Shown here: piece after piece, positions 38,080-50,186 of the stretch
Layout: each line of letters starts with the position of its first letter
How positions within the stretch are numbered: position 1 is the first letter of the stretch
Source: Rostratula benghalensis
Taxonomy: Eukaryota > Chordata > Aves > Charadriiformes > Rostratulidae
Direction of reading: 5' to 3'
Length of the DNA stretch: 64,000 nt
Assembly: GCA_013399305.1 (NCBI GenBank)
Contig: VXAI01000161.1
Location: forward strand, 916,075-980,074
Made by a program: the position numbers and the translations under genes
The notes under the pieces: generated by a model
Seen by the model: the letters and a program-made list of their open reading frames with translations, nothing else
Databases searched by the model: none
Told to the model about the DNA's origin: nothing

Positions 38080-38225
38080 GTGTCTACGGGGTTAACAGTT
38101 TCCTGCCATGGTCAAAAACAGTCCTCGAGGCAGCCTTGGGTAGGCTGGGGGTGGTATAAACTTGATTGCTTCTTGTTCCAATAAGCTGAACCCAACAAAT
38201 TAGAGAACTTCTCCCAAGAGAAGCT
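38080..38225 (-). mobile_element. Endogenous retrovirus leader fragment
   Basis: On the minus strand this follows the primer-binding site and reads as non-coding retroviral leader (a CAGCTTCTCTTGGGAGAAGT stretch, then CACCCCCAGCCTACCCAAGG). No gag, pol or env frame follows; the element stops near 38080. The boundary with host sequence is my estimate. Confidence 0.5.
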
Positions 38226-38243
38226 GGTGCATGTTGGGCGCCA
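38226..38243 (-). promoter_or_regulatory. Retroviral primer-binding site, Lys-tRNA type
   Basis: The minus strand reads TGGCGCCCAACATGCACC. The first ten bases match the site complementary to the 3' end of tRNA-Lys(1,2) used by several betaretrovirus-like and lentiviral elements; the last part is diverged. Its position just after the LTR end supports the call. Confidence 0.7.
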
Positions 38244-38710
38244 ATAAATCTGTCNAATATATTTAAAACTGTATCAAGCTTCCAGGATGATAATCACATC
38301 ACCAGCAGGCACCAGGAAAAGTCCCAGACTGGACTTGGTGATCGACAGGAGCTGGATTCCAGCTCTGGTGTCAGGAATGCTCAGATCAGGATCAAAGGCA
38401 GACAAACAGACAGGGTCCTTCTCAGATATCAGCCATTGAAGAAAGAGAATTGACCCTTTGATCCCTCAGCTTTTCTACTGAACATGATGCAGATGGGATG
38501 GAATACCCCAGTTGGTCAGTTTGGGGTCACTTGTCTGGTCCTACTCCTCCCCACAGCGGCAACCCCTCAGTGCTTTTCCGCTTCCCAACCTCCAACAGGG
38601 CAAATAACACAATTCCCTGCCCTTGGTTGTTCTAGCAATAAGGATAAGCAAGAGCCTCTCTGCACCATCCCTTGGTGTGATCAGGTCTTAGCTCTGTGAG
38701 AGTGAACAGT
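38244..38710 (-). mobile_element. Endogenous retrovirus LTR (5' LTR of a minus-strand relic)
   Basis: On the minus strand it contains CCAACTGGGGTATTCCATCC, TCTGCATCATGTTCAGTAG and, further on, a long R/U5-like part that ends just before the primer-binding site. The GGTATTCCAT...CATGTTCAG block is a wording I associate with avian LTRs, where it lies near the TATA region. The outer (5') end is not defined: no TG boundary is certain between about 38690 and 38730. The assembly N at 38255 lies 12 bases outside the primer-binding site. No second LTR is visible, so this is a partial 5' LTR-plus-leader remnant. Confidence 0.6.
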
Positions 38711-39555
38711 TTTTGGAACAATCTGTTGTTACTTTCAGAGTTTAGTTTTGTTAGAAGAGGCAAATTGTAAAATAGAAAATTGATTTCTTTTACCTCAAAC
38801 TAGGACATAAATGAAAACGTCTGAGAACCATAGGGCAGTCACCTCCCAGAAACACTGTTTCCCTGTTTTCCTGCCTTAAGCAGGATCTCTTCTGTCAACA
38901 TCAAGTCTTCACTTTATGATGGCATGTTATGTGAATCTGCTCTGATGCAACAAAGTTATCTGGAAAGAAAACGTGTCTCCCAAAGTAATCCTCTTGTGTG
39001 AAGGCTAAATGAGGTTTACACCACCCCTCCCATGTGAACGTGAATGCAGAGCCCAGCTATACATGTCACCAGCATCCTGCTCACCAGTATGCCCAGGGAT
39101 TACGTTCACTGCATCTCCCACTTTTTCATGTGCCGCTCTGTCTTCCTTTTGGAATAGCTATGTTGTACACACACACCCAAAAAAAAAAAAAAGGCCAAAA
39201 AACCAGTAAAACAAATTATTTTTCCTTTTTGTGTTGTGGCCATGGGGAAAATCCAGGAACAAATACGTGAAGCAATTTGAATGTGTGACCCACCTAGGCA
39301 AGTCCTCTCCAAAATTAAAACCTTATGTAAATATAGACACATCTTTTATGTTATTATTTTCTTTTCCTCTGGATAAACCATTTCCTGATTTGAACTGGAA
39401 ATCCGGAAAGCAGGAGTGGAAAAACATATCTGTAGAAAGCAAAGTAAATCTGTCAAGCTCTGGCAAAATGACATCTCAGAAAGAAATTGAGAGCAAGACC
39501 TCACTGTAGAACAGAATTGTTCTTTGGGGAGTTCCATGGAAAACATTAGAAATCC
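38711..39555. other. Unique sequence, A-run
   Basis: No gene is visible. A 17-base-scale A-rich run at 39177-39193 is preceded by ACACACACCC. The frames are short and unrecognised. Confidence 0.5.
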
Positions 39556-40140
39556 TGTTTGAACACAGCCTCATGGTATTTGTTAAGGGACATGAGGAAC
39601 AGACACCACTTCCAACCCAGGACCCTTCTGCCCAGCCGCTGGAGTCCATTCCAGTGCCTGGGGTGACACTCACCAGCTGGTCCAGTTTGGTGCTCAGTAG
39701 CCAACAGGCTCGTGCACTTGTGTGCTCACCCTACAGGCACTCACACCCATGGCTCCCCCAAAAATGAGCCTGAGCTCTCTCTTTGACTGTTACCCCCGCC
39801 TGGACCCTGAGCCTCCTACTTGCCAACTCCTCCAGCTTGAGATTTGCTAATGAATGATGGTGCAGACACCCCCAGTTTAGGGGAGATACTCTTGCTCCCC
39901 ATCAAGAAACCTGCACCAAGCAGCAGATGGTTGTGGGGTTTGTGGTTTTTTGGGGTTTTTTGGGGGGGGAAGGACGCACCATTCCTGCCCCAGGAGCTGG
40001 GACTAAGACCCCTACTTGTTCCAGTGGGTAGCACAAAGACCTCACTGGATCCAGTAGCTGGCAACACAGGCCAGTAGTGCCAGTGTGATGGCCTATGTCC
40101 CCAGTTTGACTCGAGCTGCTGGCCCTAAATTCCAATCAGA
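39556..40140. repeat. GC-richer block, unclassified, possibly LTR-derived
   Basis: Base composition rises clearly above the flanks, and several frames overlap on both strands, as expected from GC content alone. The words CCAGTAGCTGGCAACACAGG and CCACTTCCAACCCAGGACCC, and a T/G tract (39939-39968), resemble avian retroviral LTR material. I cannot place ends, a primer site or a family. Confidence 0.3.
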
Positions 40141-42571
40141 TAATCTCATTGACATAAGCATTCCCATCATTCCACATGCCCTTACCCATTAATGTGACTG
40201 ACTGGGTTTGGTTCTCCTGTTTTCCTTCTTTATGGTTTGTTGTTCAGATTTATATCTTCTTGCTCATGGCTTCCTTTTTCTTTCATTCCACCTTTTGGCA
40301 CTGACAAGGTCCTCAACCAGACAGCATTTAAAAGCAGATGTGGTGGTTTGTTTTTTTTCTTCCCCATATCCTTGCAGTATTTTTAATGAAAGTGATAGCT
40401 ACAAGCATAAAGTCATTCCTGCACAAAGATTGATAAAGGGTGTAATTAACAACAGGTAGTAGATGTCCTCTGTGTCTACATTCATTCATCTCAGTTAGTC
40501 ATAGATGAGCTGCATTTACATTTTGTAAAAAGAATTAGGCATTTCTAGTGTGTCACTTACCTGATTTCAATCACTCCCCAAAAACACTTAAAATCCCTTC
40601 CTTGAATACAAAGCTGTCTGAGTATAGTCAGAAGAATCTTCAGGGCATGGCTGAAATTTGTGAGGACTAGCTAGATTAGCAAACTGAAACGTGTTAAAAT
40701 AAGATGTGTTTTAATACAAATAAGACAAAGTTCTTCATCTAGGATGATGGAATGGAACCTATAATCACAAAGTGGAAGTCTGGACTATAAAGAATATTAA
40801 TATAAAGAAATACCTCCTAATCTCTCATAAAAATGTGGTGGCAAAAGAACTAATGAAGACCATGAATGTGAAAAATGAAACAGTCCTTATTAAAAACGTC
40901 TGTCTCTTCAATATCTGTTAGAGAAATTGATATTGGATTAATCCACTCATTTCTGCTGTGCACATATTTTAAAGGGTACAGATGGGGGGGTGGAGAAAAT
41001 CAGGCAGAGAAGTGTTACAAAACCTAACAGAGAGATGGAAAGAAAGAAAGAATCAATCAAAAGGAAATTGAGAGCTTGTTTGATAGAAATACTTTCACGC
41101 GAAAAAAAAAAAAATCAACTTGTTAATCTCTCCATTAAGAAAAGCCTATCAATAACCTATGGCTGTAAACTGAAGTCTGATTAATTGCAACTGGAAACAA
41201 GGCTTCTATCTTTAAGAGACAGTGATTTAAGGGATCTTTAAGTGATTCACCATTGGAGCAGAATATCAAAAGTAGGTAGGTATGGATGTTCACGGCTTTT
41301 AAATGCCAAAAGGACACCTGCTGGAAAGTGCATTTCATAGTAGTACAAGCCACCAGCCTTTTTATGGAACAACTGAGCAGACCAATAACCTGGGTGTACA
41401 GGTGTGTGAGGCTAGGCTCTGCTGGCCTCAAGCTCTATGAATCCACGAAAAATCACACCAATGGTAAAAGCTTACTTCAGAGGTGTCTGGGTAATCGTTT
41501 AGAGAGAGAAACAAAAAGCTCTGACACCAACAGGTAGCTTGAAGATGGTGATAAAAATTCAGTATAAACACAAAAATCTCCGTAAGACATTGGCTATGTC
41601 TTTCTAGTCATAAAGGAGGGACTTGCTATAACAGCAAGCCCTTTTTAACACTCTAAAATTACTTAAAATACTCCAAGGTTTAAAATGGAAATATACTTTG
41701 TTAATGGTCATCTAGATAAAGCTGGCAAAATTATGTAAGCTCTTTAAGTGTGATGTAAACATAGGGAATTTTGTTTCCTAAAGCTTATGTTACCAGAAAA
41801 TCTTCTGTGCTATAGAGAACATTCAATCACTAAGTAGGCTTTCTTTTCCTGGAACATGAAGACATCAAACAGCTAAAAACATTGAAGGTTAACATAGGAA
41901 ACGAAACAAAAATCTGAAAATTACAGATTTCATTTCATATGTATGTTTCCCAGAGTACTCCGCATTTCAGATTCCACAGATTTTTGTCCAGCTAAACAGA
42001 AATTCATGCTTTTTTAGGTAATTCAAAGCTAACACAGTCCACAATATCCTATAAAAGCCCCTTATTTACTAATTTGACTTTCAGTCCAGAAGTAAGCAGA
42101 AGTCAAAAATACTATTTCTTTTCTCCAGACTGTTGTCTAATAAAAAGTGAGGGTGACAGAAGGTGATTAGATTCCTGAGTGAGCAGTCTAACATTATATC
42201 TTAATCTAGATATAACTCCAAGAGCTGCTGGAGAAATGTGACAAACTCCAAATCCTCATTGAGCAGACTTTCTTTCAGGGTTCATACTGACTTCCAGGAA
42301 ACCTTAAAAAAAAGAAAAACAATGAAGATTTGTCATTTATCCAGCTTAATCTATTTTTCTGTTTAATATTCTCTTTCTAACTTGTATTTAAAAATGTGGA
42401 AACAGAGAAAGCAAGTAGTTTCCTTCTTCCTTCAAATAGTTTTGAAGTTTCCTCCCGTCCTAGTTGGCAACTGATTATCAGAGATCCTCAAAATAGCAGA
42501 TGCGAGAAACAGTGATTAGTTTCAGTTGATCTCTTTTTTTATGTTATTTTTTTGACTGTCTTATTACCCTA

Positions 42572-42589
42572 CTGGGCCGATTGGCCCAG
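42572..42589. other. Perfect 7-bp stem-loop
   Basis: CTGGGCC and GGCCCAG arms flank a GATT loop. A GC-rich stem in AT-rich DNA is notable, but seven pairs are expected a few times by chance in 64 kb. Confidence 0.9.
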
Positions 42590-43393
42590 CAGGTGTTGCT
42601 ACATGTCGCTCCTGAGGAGAACTCCTGCTGGCAAATTGGTTTGAAATCAAGAATTGTATTTATAATCTTGACATAATACCTATGAGAAACATGCTAGTGA
42701 AGGCTGGATGAAAGGCAGATCATCTTTGCTTCCTCAGCTTAGGCATAAGAGTTTTCAAACTATGTCCCCTCTTATTTTTAGCAAAGAACTTTTGATATAC
42801 CGTACACCAGCCAGAAAAGTTAGAGTTAGGCCTTAAATACTCTTTTAAGTAAAGGATCAAAAAGGATCAAAATACTTGTAAATCTATGGATTTTGAAATT
42901 AAATTGTTTCTTGTAACTTGTTATTGCTTATATAAATATTATACCTACAACTGAACTTCAATATCTCTGTAGTTCTCTGTGTCTTTAAACACACCCTTCT
43001 CTAGTCAGTCCCTGTCATTGTCATGTACTTAGACAAAATTCCTGCTGAAATAAGTGAGAAATACACCTTGCTTGTGGCAGTGTAGTCAATTTGGGTAGTT
43101 AATGCCAAAATATATGTGAAGATTTGAGGAAAAAAATAAAATTAGTTTTCCCTAGAAGAGTAATTTTGGTTCACTTCAGTTCACAGCTCCTGTTTAAAGC
43201 CTTCTTAGTCTCTTAGAACAGGCAATGCCTGTAAACCCAAGAAAAGGACTTATAAGGGGAAGGAAAAACCACGTAGTTTCCCTTGCTCTCTAGTCATATC
43301 CACCCGGTCCTAGCAATCTTTCAGGTAGGATTCCTCAGGTAGGCCTAACTACCTTAAGCTACTTATAGGATATAGGATGGGATTCCTTTGAGT

Positions 43394-43415
43394 AAGCATG
43401 CAATTCTGCATGCTT
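43394..43415. other. Perfect 9-bp stem-loop
   Basis: AAGCATGCA and TGCATGCTT flank an ATTC loop. The arms are directly visible. No gene end lies nearby, so a terminator role has no support. Confidence 0.9.
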
Positions 43416-44639
43416 GGAGAAGTTAATTTAGTGTAAGAATTCCACCTTTAAGGGACTGTTTCCAGTTTATGCAGATTATGTTATTCTGGGCCAGTGTAAG
43501 GCAGTAACCAGAGTCCTTGATATGTCTTTTCTTTTCCATTGCACTCTGTGGAAACGGAATGCTGCAAGTAAAATCTCTTGAGGAATGACAAATAGAGGCA
43601 CTTATCCTTTAGTCTGATACCATTTGATTCAAATAACCTTCTGACCTTATATGGACAGATAGTCCAAAGTGAAATTTTCAATTCATATCAAAAAATTGAA
43701 AGATAAAATTTCAAAGACAAGATGGCACTTGCTTCCCCTGCTGGCTTCAGCAACAGAGTTTCTTAGTAGTTTTTGAAACAAGATTACCTGTGTGTATGTA
43801 CCTATCATTCTTCCATCCTTTTCAACTGGATCCATCATCAAAAGAGTTTACTAGGACTCACAATCACTCTTTTGACTGAAATGATGCATAACTGTTTTCA
43901 TGGAAGAGCTGTCAGTCTCATAGGTACTGATGGATATAGTAAGTCTTCCTTTAGATTGAAAGCAGATGAGATGACAACCTTGCCGTGAAGGATAAAAAAA
44001 CACAAAGAAACAAACACTGGGGAAAAAACCCCAAGAGATTAATTCCTCTGATATGCTGGTTAAATCATGATGGGATCTGAAGAAAATAATCGTGATCACA
44101 TTTTCAAGTGACATTAATACACACGCAACATACACTGATAGTGAACTACGCTGAGAATGTCGAAGTAAATAAGTAATGCAAGAAAGAAAAGAAAATTTTG
44201 AATAAATTTTGTTTTAGCTTCCTTCAAAACTGGCATCGAGACAGTACTCTAGGTCTCTAAAAGATGACCAGTCCTGCAGAAGTGTAAGTTTGAGATATGA
44301 AAAGTCAGTCCCATTGATTATCTAGGTAGTATATTTTACATGCCTCATTTAATACGCTGCTCTAAAATAATTCTCAAACTGTCAGACAAGTTAAAGTGCT
44401 CAGCAGCATCCGCTGCAAAATGCTAAAATTGCATGCATGGATTGGCATGGCTCCACGAACTCAAGTAGATCTATTTCAGTTCTTATCAGCTTTCCAGACA
44501 CTGCATTTATGTAATTGAAATACTAAAACTAGAAGATCAATGTGTTTTAAAACCTTCCGAGATGCACTGCTGAAAACAAAATCCAAAAAGGAGGTCAGAT
44601 CTGGTTATACATTCAGGAACTCCTGACTGTGACCAGGCA

Positions 44640-45225
44640 GAACTAGAATGTCTCCACAAATTTGTGAATGAGAGTTGTTTAGAAGAGAGTAACCTGTGGA
44701 AACTACACTCGAGGGGAGATGAAGTGATGCCTATAGGACTAACATACCGATGCAATAATTGCAGAGCTCTTTGGGAGGGAAAGTTTAGGGCCCTGACTAC
44801 TCCAAAATCACCCTCCTCAGTCCCATTTGGGCCCCCCATACACACACCCGCTTCCCTTTGTGCACACACCTGCGTTTGAGCTCAGGTCCTGGCCCATGGC
44901 CCTTGTTGATGTCCACTGTAGGCATGCTTTGTCTGACCAAGAGTATCTTGACCTTGTCTTGATGATTTGGCTTTCTGATTCAGTACTACTGGCTCATCTG
45001 GTGATCAAGGAGGCTCTTGGCTGGCCTGGGTTATGGCCACCAGACCTGCTTGGCTCTTCATGATTGGGTCTTAATTGTCCAAACAGTTGAGGACCCAACT
45101 GTCATGGCTGGGACAACAAGGTAGCCCTTGCCTTTCTGTCTCCCTTGGCTCCCACTTTTCCTTCCCTTGGGAAGACTCTGCTCACTCCCTGAAATAAATG
45201 CCATTGCCTCTTGTTCTGAAAGACA
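44640..45225. repeat. GC-richer block, possible unclassified LTR
   Basis: This composition island contains CA-rich stretches and ends with a polyadenylation-signal context (CCTGAAATAAATGCCATTGC, then CTCTTGTTCTGAAAGACA), the arrangement seen near the R region of LTRs. No flanking duplication, TG...CA ends or primer site could be set. The overlapping frames (44664-45063) are unrecognised. Confidence 0.25.
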
Positions 45226-46789
45226 AAATATGCTTTATCCAGATTATGGCTGTATTTTACCGATATGATGGCCAGAGTGTTTTGAATAAAACAGATCTAA
45301 ACTTTAGCTTTCATAGAAATAGACAAAATTCCCTTTATTTTGGTGCAGAGTAATGAGGCGTATCCATCCCACAAGCCCGAAGATAACCGAAATAGGACTG
45401 CGTTCTGCCAGAGGCAAAAGGGGTTCAGCCATGAGAGAAAAAAAAAAAAAAAAAAAAAAAAGTCTGTGAAGTAGCTTCTGCAGTCTTTGGGAGGTTATGC
45501 TCATGGCTGGGTTCCAGACAGAGAATGTGTTATGTACACCTAGAGAGCAGACATATACCTGTAGAGTATGTATTCATGCTGAGGTTTTGCTGGGTTAAGT
45601 TTTCAAGCAGCCTGGCAGAGAGTGCCTGGAGAGGGCTTTGCTTGAGGCAACTCTAAAGAAACAACTCTTTGCATGACATAGTCCAGAGATCCTATTCTCT
45701 TCTCCTAATGAGAACCAGGGTGCTACATATTTTTATTTTTTTTTTTTCTTCATCAGACTCCATGATAAGAGAGTGTAAGGACATGTCTAGTGTTACCTAG
45801 TCATCAGCTTACTCGTTCACTGACAGCCAGGAGGGAAAGACAAATTTAAGTGGGAAAACACTGAGGTACAATTAGGTTTACCTAATGGTTGAAATTCCAG
45901 CTTTTCAAAGTGTTTATGCATCGTTCGTCCCCATCTCCAATTAAAGTTGGGGCATTTTTGAACTCTGGAATCAGCATATATGAATAAAACAAGTGGGTTT
46001 TTTAAAAAAAAACCAAGTTTATTTTCCTCCCTTCTTTCCAAAGCCTTCTTAATAATAGTTCAGTAAGGTTATCTAAGATTGTGAAATGAACCTCCAAACA
46101 ATTTAATTTGAGACTTTACATAGTCCAATGAGCTGGCAAAAGCATTGCATTTCATGAGTACTGAATATTTTCTTTCATTGTTGGTTTAAAGACTACTATT
46201 CACAAGTTCTTTTCTTTTTTGTTTCATAAGTAACAGACTAAAAGGAGCGATAAATTAATTTTTAAGAGCAGAGACATTTTTCATACCGGCCCTGTGGTTA
46301 CTGGGAGAGCTCTGCTAGACATGAGCAAACAGCAAGTGTTTTATTCTGTATGACAAGCTGTGCACCTTGCAGAAATCCTCATAACGTGCCCTCTGATCCC
46401 CCAGGCCCCCATGTCAGCTTTGTGCAGGGCGTCTGAGGTCTTCCTTAACTGAACTCCTCCTACGCAGGCAGACGGGAATTTCACACAAGATGCCAAGGGA
46501 GAGAGTGAAGAACCGACTCCAGGAGCAAAGCTGGCACCAGAAGGTCCATGCAATCAGCTCCCTTACCATGCCTGTTTTGACAGATCAGCCCTGGCTATAA
46601 GTTAGCTCTTAGCCAAATGTAGTGACAGCTAGAAAATAAATATGATCGGAGGTGAACACACCGGCAAGACACTGAGAAGCCTTCGCTGCCCTTTGACCTC
46701 CAGCACCTTTGGAAAAAATTACCTCCAAACTGGGGAGAACTAAAAAAGGGGAAAAAACAACCAACCAACCAAACAAAAAAAAGCAGCAA
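45226..46789. other. Unique sequence with homopolymers
   Basis: Contains a 24-base A run (45438-45461), a T-rich run (45734-45748) and an A/C tract (46752-46783). No gene is visible. Confidence 0.5.
45438..45461. repeat. Poly(A) run
   Basis: A 24-base A homopolymer. The upstream sequence does not read as a processed transcript. Confidence 0.9.
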
Positions 46790-47060
46790 TATTTTCTCGG
46801 CCTGGTAAATAATGCTAATGGAACGCAGATGTGCCGTATGCCGATGCAAACTAATATCAATTGGAAAAGCAATGCTTAAATTTACCTGCTTCTTACTGGA
46901 AATGCTTTCTGTTTATTATAAAAAATATTTAATAATAACATTTAATTCAATTGTAGCAATTAAAACCTTTTATTTTTGGATTAATCTTTATCCTAGGAAC
47001 AACATGATTTAATTTGCATTAATGTTTTGCTTGTAAACAGTAAATATTTGAACTTCATTT
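46790..47060. other. Candidate conserved regulatory block
   Basis: Dense with homeobox-like (TAAT), POU octamer (ATTTGCAT at 47012-47019) and forkhead-like (GTAAACA near 47033) words. It has retained CpGs at its left end (CTCGGCC, ACGCAG, GCCGTATGCCGATGC) and no open frame of note. This is the texture of vertebrate developmental enhancers, but conservation is not shown here. Confidence 0.3.
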
Positions 47061-47589
47061 GACTCTGCTTTATACCAAGAAGTTGTCAGTTTTACTCTGT
47101 TCCACATTATGATTACAAAGAGGTCACATTAAAATCAGAAAAACCAGAGATGGACTCAAAATTTCTTTTGAATATCTGAATATGAGTTCAGATGAGGAAT
47201 GTGCTTCCATCAGATGCATTAAAATTCTTGATTAGATAATAAACAGATGTTGTGCAATAATTTTTGAGTCTTTTTTTTTTTTTTTCCACTTAAACACATT
47301 GAATTTGATACCAAACCTACTACACTTATGCTTAAACATGGGAAATCAATGATTTTCAGCTTTGCTCCTGACTCATTCCTCTGTGATCCTGCAACTTGTT
47401 TTTACTTTTATCAAGTAGAAGTAGAACGACATACTGCTCTGATAAGGTCTTATTGACAATTGCACCTTGTTTCAGCTACTCCTCAAAACCCTCTGAGGAG
47501 TTCTTCCAACGTAGCACATAGTGAACTACAGCAATAGATTTGATGAGTTGGTTTTTTGGTGGGGTTTTTTTTTTTTTTTTTTAATCCGG
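47061..47589. other. Unique sequence with T tracts
   Basis: No gene is visible. T-runs lie at 47271-47285, and there is a T/G tract at 47550-47582. Confidence 0.5.
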
Positions 47590-47860
47590 TCTCAAACACA
47601 GCACTGAATTAATGTGGTTTAATCAGTTACTGTTCCTTATGATGCATATCATAAACAGCTAATGAAAGAAGCTTAACTTAGTGTATTTTACCAGTAATTA
47701 CAACAGCTTGAAAGAGCGTGCATGGATCTGGTAATGATTTTCAACGAGTATGTGGCAATAACTTTATTTCTTCGTGGTAAACCATGAGTGTCAATTGAAT
47801 TTAAATAAAGGTTGGAGGCAGCACTATGGGAATGTCGTGGATCCAAAGGATCTCTATCGA
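47590..47860. other. Candidate conserved regulatory block
   Basis: A high-complexity block with CpGs (GAGCGTGC, CAACGAG, TTCGTGG, GTCGTGG, ATCGAG) and a POU-type near-palindrome ATGATGCATATCAT near 47639, followed by TAAACAGCTAATG. There is no coding frame. It probably belongs with the block at 46.8 kb, if either is real. Confidence 0.3.
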
Positions 47861-50060
47861 GTCTGGGGGGCAAAAGGTCATATTAAAAATATTCTTTAGC
47901 ACTTTGGAATACAATAAACTTAACTTGTGTTTAGGAGAGATGTTTGGGTGAGCTGGTAAGGATACAGATACAGCACGTGGTTGGCTTTTCTCCAAGATGC
48001 TATTCCCCTGCTCAGAAGTTGGAGATGGGGAACAGATATGCAAATTTCTATATACAACAAATACTTCCAGCACAAAATCCACCCATGTTGGAAATAAAGT
48101 TCTTAATCTCAACTAAAAAAATATTCTCTAGAGAATCTGACCAATCTGACCCTTTGGGTGCTGTGATGGGTGTTTTTTAAGGTAATTGAACCCTAAATAT
48201 TCCTGATAGAATAAATGATTGCTGTTGAGAATCTGAGAAGTGGAATTTTCATAGTCACAGTAAGATGAAATTTATCTCTGATGTCTTAATTTTCTTCTTT
48301 TCAACAGTGCATTTTGGTTTTTCTCACTGTTTACTCTCTTCTGCACACACATGTCCCACCCAGACCCCAGGGAAAATTATAATCTGCTGAATCTAAAGCG
48401 GAGGAGACTGGGTGCTGTGCTCTCCGCTCACAAAAAAAAGCAACACAAGAGACAAAGCTTTGGATGCATTTCACATTTTTGTGTAGTCATGATGAAATAT
48501 GTGTTTACTATTGATGCTTAAAAATCTTATTGTCTGACAACTTCCCTGTTTGCATGGTAGCTATTCCAAACTGATATTTCCACGTGAAGATTTTTTCTTT
48601 GTTTTTCTAAGCACCATCCTGCCCACATTTCCTATGGTGAGACAAATAGCCTGGTAGTCACCTATAAATCTGGGCGGCATTAGGAAGTGGGTGGTGAGCA
48701 GCTCAGATGTGATGCATCTGAAACAGAGTCATTCTAACAAACATCATAAAGTGTTTGTACTGCAGATGCAGCACTGTTATTTGAAGGTATCCAGTGACTA
48801 CCCGTGTAAGACTTTGATGGATAAGTCTTTCCCCAAGCAGAAAGAAAAGAAAATAAATCCTGACACTGCTAAAATCCTTCCAGTTTTCCCACAGGGACTC
48901 CTCCATCTCTGAACTGCTCTTCCTGTCCTGCTCCTGTCTCTGATCTATAGCCCAATGCCTGGTCTTTGCCAACGCTGCTGAAGTTACTTGGCCATCGTCT
49001 CAGTTGGTGTCTGCTACCATTGGACATTTGTGTCAGGCTCAGGTGACAATAATGCTGGGCTGGCTTTATTAACCCTTTGTATTTTGAATCTAAAGTCCAT
49101 GTACCAAGCCACAGCAAAATTTTCTTGTTCTTATATCACTCTGAAGTGGTGGTTGCCGATCAGACGTTCTACTTTTTCCTTTATTGGTAGTAAATCCACC
49201 CTGCATTCCCCTTAGTTTACAGTGCAAATCTAGGCCTTGAAGGGTCTGCAAGAGTGAGCAGATGAATGGACACTGATCACTCAGAAGCAGAGGAACAGAT
49301 ATGCTTTTTTGTCTTCTTATGAGTATACCAGGCTATAAGATTAAAACCACTTAAAAGTAAAGACCAAACAGTACATAAAATCTTTCCAAATCACCAACAA
49401 TTTTCTTGGGGTAAGAAGATAATTTGCTCACAAAAACAGGATTGCTCCACAAAAGCACCTTCTTTTCTATTCTCCATCTACTCCTCCAACTCATACAGTC
49501 AATGAGGAGTTGCTGGATAAAGTTAAGTGGCTCTCATTTTGGTGTGAAGTTCCTAGAGCTGCTTTTGTTTTCCACTTTCAGGAATGAATTCAAGTATTTA
49601 CACTTGTATTCCAACTACAATTCCCTTTCTTGAGTGCAATACAGGAGGGGGGTGGGGGGGAATTGTTTACCAAATCCCTATCTCTCTATTTATTGCCTGT
49701 CACTCTTGATAACAATGTTTTTTACCTGAGGCTCAAAAAAGCAAAGGCAAAGTGCAATGACAGGGTCCCTGCGTACCAGGCCCATACAGAAAATTTCAGA
49801 AACTGAAGGTATGTGCAACTCAATATTTGCTCTGAATATGAAAAATCCATAGGCTGGGATGTGTTCTCACTCAATGTTACACAGTTTCACTAACAGTTGA
49901 TTGACAGGTATTTGCTGAATCTTTTCAAAGGCAATTCTCATAAAAAGGTGGGAGATACAGATAGATTTTATGACTGTAGTGGAATTATTGCAATGATATT
50001 GGTTGTTTTGAATTCAGGGAATATTTGTGAAGAAACCCCAAATTTGAGTGTGTTTATTAC
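47861..50060. other. Unique sequence, no gene seen
   Basis: The short frames on both strands around 47.9-49.6 kb have no recognisable domain. I recognise no repeat family up to the retroviral-like element at 50061. Confidence 0.5.
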
Positions 50061-50186
50061 TGTCCTGGTTCCAGGAGGGACAGGGTTAATTGTCAGTATC
50101 ATAATCATGGTTTTTATATATTTCTTTATCCCTTTTACTGTTACTGTTTTGGTGTTCTGCTAAATTGCCTTTGTCCCAAGCCACTG
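50061..50186. repeat. Left inverted arm of the retroviral-like element
   Basis: Its first 34 bases (TGTCCTGGTTCCAGGAGGGA, then CAGGGTTAATTGTC) mirror 51119-51152. Bases 50095-50186 (GTATCATAATCATGG, TTTATCCC, TTACTGTTACTGTTTT, TGCCTTTGTCCC) mirror 50919-51011. The two parts are fused at TGTC|AGTATC, exactly where the right arm carries 107 extra bases. Confidence 0.85.

Larger units (their letters stand above)
40141..44639. other. AT-rich unique sequence with two hairpins
   Basis: No gene is visible. A weak CR1-like stretch lies at 40690-40870 (AAGACAAAGTTCTTCATCTAGG context), too decayed to call. There are perfect stem-loops at 42572-42589 and 43394-43415. An A-run lies near 41101-41113. Confidence 0.45.
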
